Of a DNA stretch of 10,839 nt, positions 7,201 to 10,839 are shown in pieces. The position numbers were made by a program, and so were the translations under genes. The first letter of the stretch is position 1; every line of letters begins with the position of its first letter. The stretch is from Rhizobacter sp. (GTDB taxonomy: Bacteria > Pseudomonadota > Gammaproteobacteria > Burkholderiales > Burkholderiaceae_C), in the NCBI GenBank assembly GCA_025360945.1, contig JANYBE010000196.1, forward strand, positions 1 through 10,839. Reading direction: 5' to 3'. A model generated the notes under the pieces. The model worked only from the letters and a program-made list of their open reading frames with translations, had not been told where the DNA came from and made no database searches.

Positions 7201-8076
7201 CTATTTGAGTTCGAGCTTGGCCATGTTGTCGCGGGTGAAGGGCGCGAGCTCGAGCGGCTCGCCGCGAAAAACCACCTGCGTCGCGTTGGCGTTGCCGATT
7301 TTCACCTTGAACGGCATCGCCCCGTCGAGCCCCACGCTTTCTCCAGGCTGCACCAGCCGCGAAATCAGCGGCTTGCCATGCGCATCGATCACCTCGACCC
7401 ACGAGGCCTCGCTCGGCAACAGCTGCAGCACGCCGCTTGCGTTGATGACTGGGGCCGTGGCCGCAGCCTCGACCACGGGAGGCGGCATCAGGTCAGTCGC
7501 CATTGCGGCAGATCCGGCCGTCTCAGGCGCAGACGCCGCCGACGCCGGGTTCGTGATGATCGTCTCGGTCACGGGCGCAGGCGCGGACGCGGACTCGCCA
7601 CCGGTAGCGCGCGAGAACACATGCTTGGCCAGCGGCGCCCAGCCGGGTGGTAGCAGATAAATCACGGCCGCCGCGACCACGAGCAATCCTGCCAGCACCA
7701 ATGCGGGTGTCGTCACATTCGCCCATTCCTTGGGCACCAGTCGGCCGGGGCGTTCGTGGAACGGCATGTTCAGGCCTTCGGAGACCTGTTCGAGTCGATG
7801 CCCACGCAAGGGTGGCATCAGTGCGAGGATGGGCGCGGCCTCGATCTTCAGTGCACGGCAGACCGTTTGAGCGAGCGCGCGCGTGAAGGTTGCGTCGGGT
7901 AGCTGATCGAATTGATCGGATTCGAGCAACTCTAGCTTGCGCGGCACGACCTTGATCGCGGCGGCAAGCGCAGCGATGTGCAGCCCCTGCGCCTGGCGTG
8001 CCTGGCGCAGCAGGCCTCCGGCCGTGGTCGGGCGTGGCGGCACTGCAGTCGCGGATTCGGGCGTCGCGTCGCTCAT
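7201..8076 (-). CDS. rodZ: RodZ-like cytoskeletal / cell-shape protein
   Basis: Bitopic inner-membrane protein that links the MreB actin-like filament to periplasmic cell-wall synthesis. It has 291 residues, somewhat shorter than E. coli RodZ. The cytoplasmic Xre-type helix-turn-helix (HTH_25) covers about 19-85: GLLRQARQAQGLHIAALAAA, then KVVPRKLELLESDQFDQLP and the ATFTRAL helix. A basic juxtamembrane region (about 108-118) precedes a transmembrane helix at about 123-142 (TPALVLAGLLVVAAAVIYLL). A low-complexity Ala/Ser/Pro/Thr periplasmic linker spans about 158-212. A C-terminal beta domain (DUF4115, about 216-291) contains SWVEVIDAHGKPLISRLVQ and the final ELAPFTRDNMAKLELK. F64 aligns by eye with the MreB-contacting F60 of E. 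coli RodZ, but the second aromatic (Y64 there) appears to be leucine here. The ATG overlaps the pilW stop (ATGA). The domain layout is secure; MreB binding is inferred. Confidence 0.9.
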   Translation of the reverse strand: MSDATPESATAVPPRPTTAGGLLRQARQAQGLHIAALAAAIKVVPRKLELLESDQFDQLPDATFTRALAQTVCRALKIEAAPILALMPPLRGHRLEQVSEGLNMPFHERPGRLVPKEWANVTTPALVLAGLLVVAAAVIYLLPPGWAPLAKHVFSRATGGESASAPAPVTETIITNPASAASAPETAGSAAMATDLMPPPVVEAAATAPVINASGVLQLLPSEASWVEVIDAHGKPLISRLVQPGESVGLDGAMPFKVKIGNANATQVVFRGEPLELAPFTRDNMAKLELK

Positions 8077-8882
8077 TCGAACTGCCCCCGGCTGAACAGC
8101 CCGGCCTCCTGCGAATCAGGAAAGCGCCGGCTCAATTGCTCGCCCAGCTCCTGCGCCCCGCTGCGATTGCCCAGGCGCTGCTCGATTCGCGCTGCCAGCC
8201 ACAGTGTCTGCGCACCCTGCAGCGCCGGCACACCGTTCACGCGGCGGATGTAGAAGCGTGCGCGCTCGTAGTCGCCACGTCGATAGAGCACCTCGGACAG
8301 GTTCACCGAAATCGACGGGTTACTCGGCTCGATCTCGTAGGCGCGCACCAGCGCCACCTCGGACTCGGCGAGCTGCCCGGCAAACGCCTGGCAGACACCC
8401 TTGGTCAGCAGCGTGCGCGCCGAATCGCGGTAGCGCGGCATGGCGAGCGCCTGATCGAACAGCGCGTTCGCCTCGGGGTAGCGCTTTCTCTGGCAAAGGA
8501 AGTAGCCGAAGTTCTGCATCGAATCGGCATCCTGCGGAGCAAGCTGCAACGCGCGGCGAAAGCTCTCTTCGGCAAGCTTCTCGTCGCCAAGGTTGGCGTA
8601 GATCAGCCCGCGCATGTTGTGGGCCTCGGCCAGCGTCGGGTCGGCAACGATTGCAAGTTTGACCTGGTCGAGCGCGACCGTCATCTGGCCGCGGCCATAG
8701 TAGCCGGCGGCAAGCTCCATGCGCACATGGGCACGCTTGCTGCCGTCTGACTCGTCGGACGCAGTGACGAGATCCTTGCTGTCGATCACGGGCTCCTTGC
8801 CAGGGCTTCTCGCAGCACAACCCGCAAGCGTCGTGGCCAACATCATCGTCGCTGCCAAGTGGCACCACCGCGTCTGGCTCAT
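8073..8882 (-). CDS. pilW: Type IV pilus biogenesis/stability lipoprotein PilW (PilF)
   Basis: TPR lipoprotein that acts as pilotin for the secretin PilQ, helping it reach and assemble in the outer membrane for type IV pili. It has 269 residues. A signal peptide ends in LAGC, giving an acylated Cys at 22. About six TPR units follow from residue 50 to 258, with typical patterns such as AHNMRGLIYANLGDEKLAEE, FGYFLCQRKRYPEANALFDQA and LSEVLYRRGDYERARFYIRR. In Pseudomonas the protein is called PilF, in Neisseria PilW. The ATG overlaps the rlmN stop (ATGA), and its own stop overlaps rodZ in the same way. No other pilus gene is in the window; pilW beside rlmN and ispG is the usual location in Beta- and Gammaproteobacteria. 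The TPR lipoprotein assignment is certain; the pilus role rests on family and location. Confidence 0.9.
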   Translation of the reverse strand: MSQTRWCHLAATMMLATTLAGCAARSPGKEPVIDSKDLVTASDESDGSKRAHVRMELAAGYYGRGQMTVALDQVKLAIVADPTLAEAHNMRGLIYANLGDEKLAEESFRRALQLAPQDADSMQNFGYFLCQRKRYPEANALFDQALAMPRYRDSARTLLTKGVCQAFAGQLAESEVALVRAYEIEPSNPSISVNLSEVLYRRGDYERARFYIRRVNGVPALQGAQTLWLAARIEQRLGNRSGAQELGEQLSRRFPDSQEAGLFSRGQFE

Positions 8883-10039
8883 GCATTGGTCTCCTGTCGG
8901 CCGGCGCGGATCGCCTGGGCCGTCGTCGAATCGCTGCGGTGCAGCCGCACCGGTGCGCGCGTCATGCGCGTCTTGGCGTTGGTCCGGTCTTGTACCTCAC
9001 CCGCGAGCTGGCCACAGGCCGCATCGATGTCGTCGCCGCGCGTCTTTCGCACCGTGGCGACCAGGCCGCCATCCTGCAGCACCCGCAGGAACGCGTTGAC
9101 GCGAGCCTCTGGCGAGCGCTTCAGACCAGACTCGGGGAACGGGTTGAACGGGATCAGGTTGAACTTGCACGACACCCCCGAGTTGGCCACCAGCGCGAGC
9201 AGTTCGCGCGCCTGGGCGTCTCTGTCGTTGACGCCGTCGAGCATGCAGTACTCGAAGGTGATGAAGTCGCGCGGCGCCTTGTCGAGGTAGTGATTGCAGC
9301 TGGCCAACAACTCGGCCAGTGGGTACTTGCGATTCAGCGGCACGAGGTCATCGCGCAGCGCGTCGGTCGGTGCGTGCAGCGAAACTGCGAGCGCCACCGG
9401 GCAATCGTCGCGCAGCCGTTCGATCATCGGCACGACGCCTGAAGTCGAGACCGTCACGCGACGGCGCGAGAGCCCGTAGCCATGGTCGTCGAGCATCATG
9501 CGCAGTGCCGGCACGAGTGCGCTGTAGTTCTGCAGCGGTTCGCCCATGCCCATCATGACGACGTTGCTGATGGCACGCTGCCCCTCAGGAAGGTTCAGGC
9601 GCTTGCGCAGATGGTGCTCAGCGAACCAGAGTTGAGCGATGATCTCGCCGGTGGTCAGGTTGCGACTGAAGCCCTGGTGTCCGGTGGAGCAAAATCGGCA
9701 GCCGACCGCACAGCCGGCCTGCGAGGATACACACAGCGTGCCGCGATCAGTCTCGGGGATGAAGACGGTCTCGACCGCGTTGCCCGCACCGACATCGAAC
9801 AGCCACTTGATCGTGCCGTCGCTCGAGGCCTGTTCGCTGACGACCGGCATCGCGCTGATGACCGCCTTGCCGACGAGCTTGTCGCGCAGCGACCTGGCCA
9901 GGTCCGACATCTGCTCGAAGTCGGACGCGCCCCTATGATGAATCCAGCGGAACAGCTGGGTTGCGCGAAAGCGCTTCTCCCCGAGCTGCTCGCAGAAGGC
10001 AGCCAGCGCGTCGCGATCGAACTCCAGCAGGTTGGTCAT
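8879..10039 (-). CDS. rlmN: Dual-specificity 23S rRNA A2503 / tRNA A37 C2-methyltransferase RlmN
   Basis: Radical-SAM enzyme that methylates carbon 2 of A2503 in 23S rRNA and of A37 in a set of tRNAs, which tunes decoding accuracy. It has 386 residues. The N-terminal helical domain (about 1-60) includes KRFRATQLFRWIHHRG. The radical-SAM 4Fe-4S motif CAVGCRFC gives C110, C114 and C117, followed by STGHQGFSRNL. GMGEPLQNY (164-172) is the SAM-binding GGE-like segment. The paired catalytic cysteines are C103 (TLCVSSQAGC) and C342 (DIDAACGQLAG), equivalent to C118 and C355 of E. coli. An unusually polar, Arg/Thr-rich tail of about 35 residues follows the family core and looks unstructured. The ATG at 10037-10039 has AAGGA a few bases upstream and lies 13 bp after the ndk stop. 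The gene overlaps pilW by four bases. Confidence 0.97.
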   Translation of the reverse strand: MTNLLEFDRDALAAFCEQLGEKRFRATQLFRWIHHRGASDFEQMSDLARSLRDKLVGKAVISAMPVVSEQASSDGTIKWLFDVGAGNAVETVFIPETDRGTLCVSSQAGCAVGCRFCSTGHQGFSRNLTTGEIIAQLWFAEHHLRKRLNLPEGQRAISNVVMMGMGEPLQNYSALVPALRMMLDDHGYGLSRRRVTVSTSGVVPMIERLRDDCPVALAVSLHAPTDALRDDLVPLNRKYPLAELLASCNHYLDKAPRDFITFEYCMLDGVNDRDAQARELLALVANSGVSCKFNLIPFNPFPESGLKRSPEARVNAFLRVLQDGGLVATVRKTRGDDIDAACGQLAGEVQDRTNAKTRMTRAPVRLHRSDSTTAQAIRAGRQETNA

Positions 10040-10052
10040 CAGTCCTTGAACG

Positions 10053-10478
10053 TCAGCGGCTGTAGACGTTCATTCCGGGAAAAAAGAACGAGATCTCAAC
10101 GGCCGCCGTCTCGGCAGCGTCCGAACCGTGCACTGCATTCGCGTCGATGCTGTCGGCGAAGTCGGCGCGGATCGTGCCCTTCTCGGCCTTCTTCGGATCG
10201 GTGGCACCCATAAGGTCGCGGTTCTTCAGGATCGCGCCTTCGCCTTCGAGCGCCTGGATCATCACCGGGCCCGAGATCATGAAATCGACCAGGTCCTTGA
10301 AGAACGGACGCGCCTTGTGCACCGCATAGAAGGCTTCGGCCTCGCCACGCGACAGGTGCGCCATCCTGGCAGCAACGACCTTCAGACCGGCACCCTCAAA
10401 ACGGGCGTAGATCTTACCGATCACGTTCTTCGCGACGGCGTCGGGTTTGATGATCGAAAGCGTGCGTTCGATGGCCAT
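10053..10478 (-). CDS. ndk: Nucleoside diphosphate kinase
   Basis: Transfers the gamma-phosphate of ATP to NDPs and dNDPs through a phosphohistidine intermediate, balancing nucleotide pools; cytoplasmic. It has 141 residues, the usual length. The N-terminus MAIERTLSIIKPDAV carries K11. The active-site loop NAVHGSD places the catalytic histidine at H117. GATDPKKAEKGTIRADF (91-107) is the conserved nucleotide-binding stretch. The ATG at 10476-10478 has a strong Shine-Dalgarno (AGGAGAG, six bases away), the best in the window, fitting a well-expressed gene. A clear -10 element lies about 40 bases upstream. rlmN follows after 13 bp. Together with the 93-bp gap upstream, this makes ndk the likely first gene of the long operon, although read-through from the upstream gene is possible. 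Confidence 0.98.
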   Translation of the reverse strand: MAIERTLSIIKPDAVAKNVIGKIYARFEGAGLKVVAARMAHLSRGEAEAFYAVHKARPFFKDLVDFMISGPVMIQALEGEGAILKNRDLMGATDPKKAEKGTIRADFADSIDANAVHGSDAAETAAVEISFFFPGMNVYSR

Positions 10479-10484
10479 GTTTTT

Positions 10485-10491
10485 CTCTCCT
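10485..10491 (-). promoter_or_regulatory. Strong ribosome binding site of ndk
   Basis: AGGAGAG on the minus strand, six bases before the ndk ATG. It is much closer to consensus than the sites of the downstream genes, several of which rely on overlap with the preceding gene. Confidence 0.85.
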
Positions 10492-10517
10492 GAATCAGAT
10501 ACTGGGCAAAGCCTTGG

Positions 10518-10523
10518 ATTGTA
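10518..10523 (-). promoter_or_regulatory. Candidate -10 element of the ndk promoter
   Basis: On the minus strand the sequence is GCTACAATCC, with TACAAT matching five of six consensus bases. Transcription would begin near 10511 and give a leader of about 33 bases. No good -35 hexamer lies 16-18 bases upstream (ATCGTC at 17 bases), so the promoter may be weak or activator-dependent, or rely on -10 strength. A CACGTG palindrome sits in the spacer; its meaning is unknown. Confidence 0.45.
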
Positions 10524-10571
10524 GCTTGCGCACGTGGCCCGACGATGAACGCGACCCGCAGCGCGCCGCGG

Positions 10572-10839
10572 TCAGCGGCCCTTACGGCCACCCCCGCCGC
10601 CGCCGCCGTATCCGCCACCACCACCACCGCCGCCGCCGCCACCGAAGCCACCGCCACCGCCGCGATTGCCGCCGCGGTTTCCCCCGCCTCCGCCTCCACC
10701 GCCGCGGTTCTTGCGATGGAAGGCATCTGCACCGAACACGCCAAGGGAGGTCTGCAACGGATCGGGTTGCTTGGGCCCGCCGGCACCAGGGCCGCGTTTT
10801 GGATTCGCCGGAGTTGGCGCGCTACCACCGGCACCGAAG
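10572..10839 (-). CDS. C-terminal fragment with Gly/RGG-rich tail, probably 23S rRNA pseudouridine synthase RluB
   Basis: The frame is open from the right edge to a TGA at 10572-10574, giving 88 residues of a protein that begins outside the window. A Pro/Gly/Ala segment (FGAGGSAPTPANPKRGPGAG) is followed by KQPDPLQTSLGVFGADAF and then a 45-residue tail in which 34 residues are glycine, with three NRGG repeats, single Phe and Tyr residues, and a basic end (GRKGR). RGG-rich tails usually bind RNA. No catalytic domain is visible. The RluB guess rests on two things recalled from Burkholderiales: rluB often precedes ndk, and RluB proteins there carry long Gly/Arg-rich extensions around a QPDPxQTS-like segment. 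An RhlE-type DEAD-box helicase or another RNA-binding protein with such a tail is the main alternative. The repeated glycine codons are mixed GGC, GGT, GGA and GGG. Confidence 0.6.
   Translation of the reverse strand, partial: FGAGGSAPTPANPKRGPGAGGPKQPDPLQTSLGVFGADAFHRKNRGGGGGGGGNRGGNRGGGGGFGGGGGGGGGGGYGGGGGGGRKGR

Noticed and set aside
10540..10571. GC-rich inverted segment (CCGC...GCGG) after the upstream gene, considered as a terminator
   Set aside because: The stem is only four pairs, with no T-run after it, so the upstream gene may read through into ndk.
10594..10705. Dense GCC/ACC repeats resembling a tandem or CRISPR-like array
   Set aside because: They are mixed glycine codons inside a coding frame. 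There is no repeat-spacer pattern.
10421..10834. Minus-strand open frame running through the Gly-rich coding region into the start of ndk
   Set aside because: It is a frame-shifted reading of the GGN repeat (giving runs of Ala and Val) followed by out-of-frame ndk. The frame ending at 10572 shows the sensible tail and ndk has its own strong start.
1..10839. Defence system, mobile element, prophage or genomic island
   Set aside because: All genes are conserved housekeeping genes in a familiar order, with uniform base composition by eye. There is no transposase, integrase, tRNA boundary or terminal repeat.

Overview
The window is a single, gene-dense, GC-rich stretch of bacterial chromosome in which every convincing gene lies on the minus strand. 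The gene order, read in the direction of transcription (right to left), is [rluB-like 3' end] - ndk - rlmN - pilW - rodZ - ispG - hisS - yfgM - bamB - der - hfq - hflX (5' part). This is a housekeeping block conserved in Betaproteobacteria. In Gammaproteobacteria such as E. coli, rlmN-rodZ-ispG-hisS-yfgM-bamB-der stay together, while ndk and hfq-hflX lie elsewhere or in other arrangements. Gene order, the Hfq sequence and high GC in third codon positions point to Burkholderiales (Comamonadaceae-like or a relative). The genus cannot be fixed from the sequence alone.

Layout. Right edge (10572-10839): the C-terminal tail of a protein ending in an extreme Gly/RGG-rich segment, most likely the pseudouridine synthase RluB. 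Next come a 93-bp gap with a good -10 element and ribosome binding site, then ndk (nucleoside diphosphate kinase). From ndk down to der the genes are tightly packed: rlmN/pilW, pilW/rodZ and yfgM/bamB overlap by the four bases ATGA, and the other gaps are 7-69 bp. This fits one long transcript with translational coupling. A 192-bp gap (1128-1319), the largest non-coding stretch, separates der from hfq. It holds two inverted repeats, a candidate promoter and a clear ribosome binding site for a GTG-started hfq. hflX follows hfq after 22 bp, begins with a probable TTG, and runs off the left edge.

Functional grouping. Translation and RNA: rRNA pseudouridylation (RluB, tentative), 23S rRNA/tRNA methylation (RlmN), His-tRNA charging (HisS), ribosome assembly or rescue GTPases (Der, HflX) and the sRNA chaperone Hfq. 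Cell envelope and shape: type IV pilus pilotin (PilW/PilF), MreB-linked RodZ, Sec-associated YfgM and the outer-membrane assembly lipoprotein BamB. Metabolism: nucleotide balancing (Ndk) and isoprenoid precursors (IspG). 

I find no mobile element, CRISPR array, tRNA, rRNA, toxin-antitoxin or defence gene and no sign of recent transfer. This is an ordinary core-genome region. The items worth a second look are the structured der-hfq interval, the hairpin before hisS, and the Gly-rich tail.
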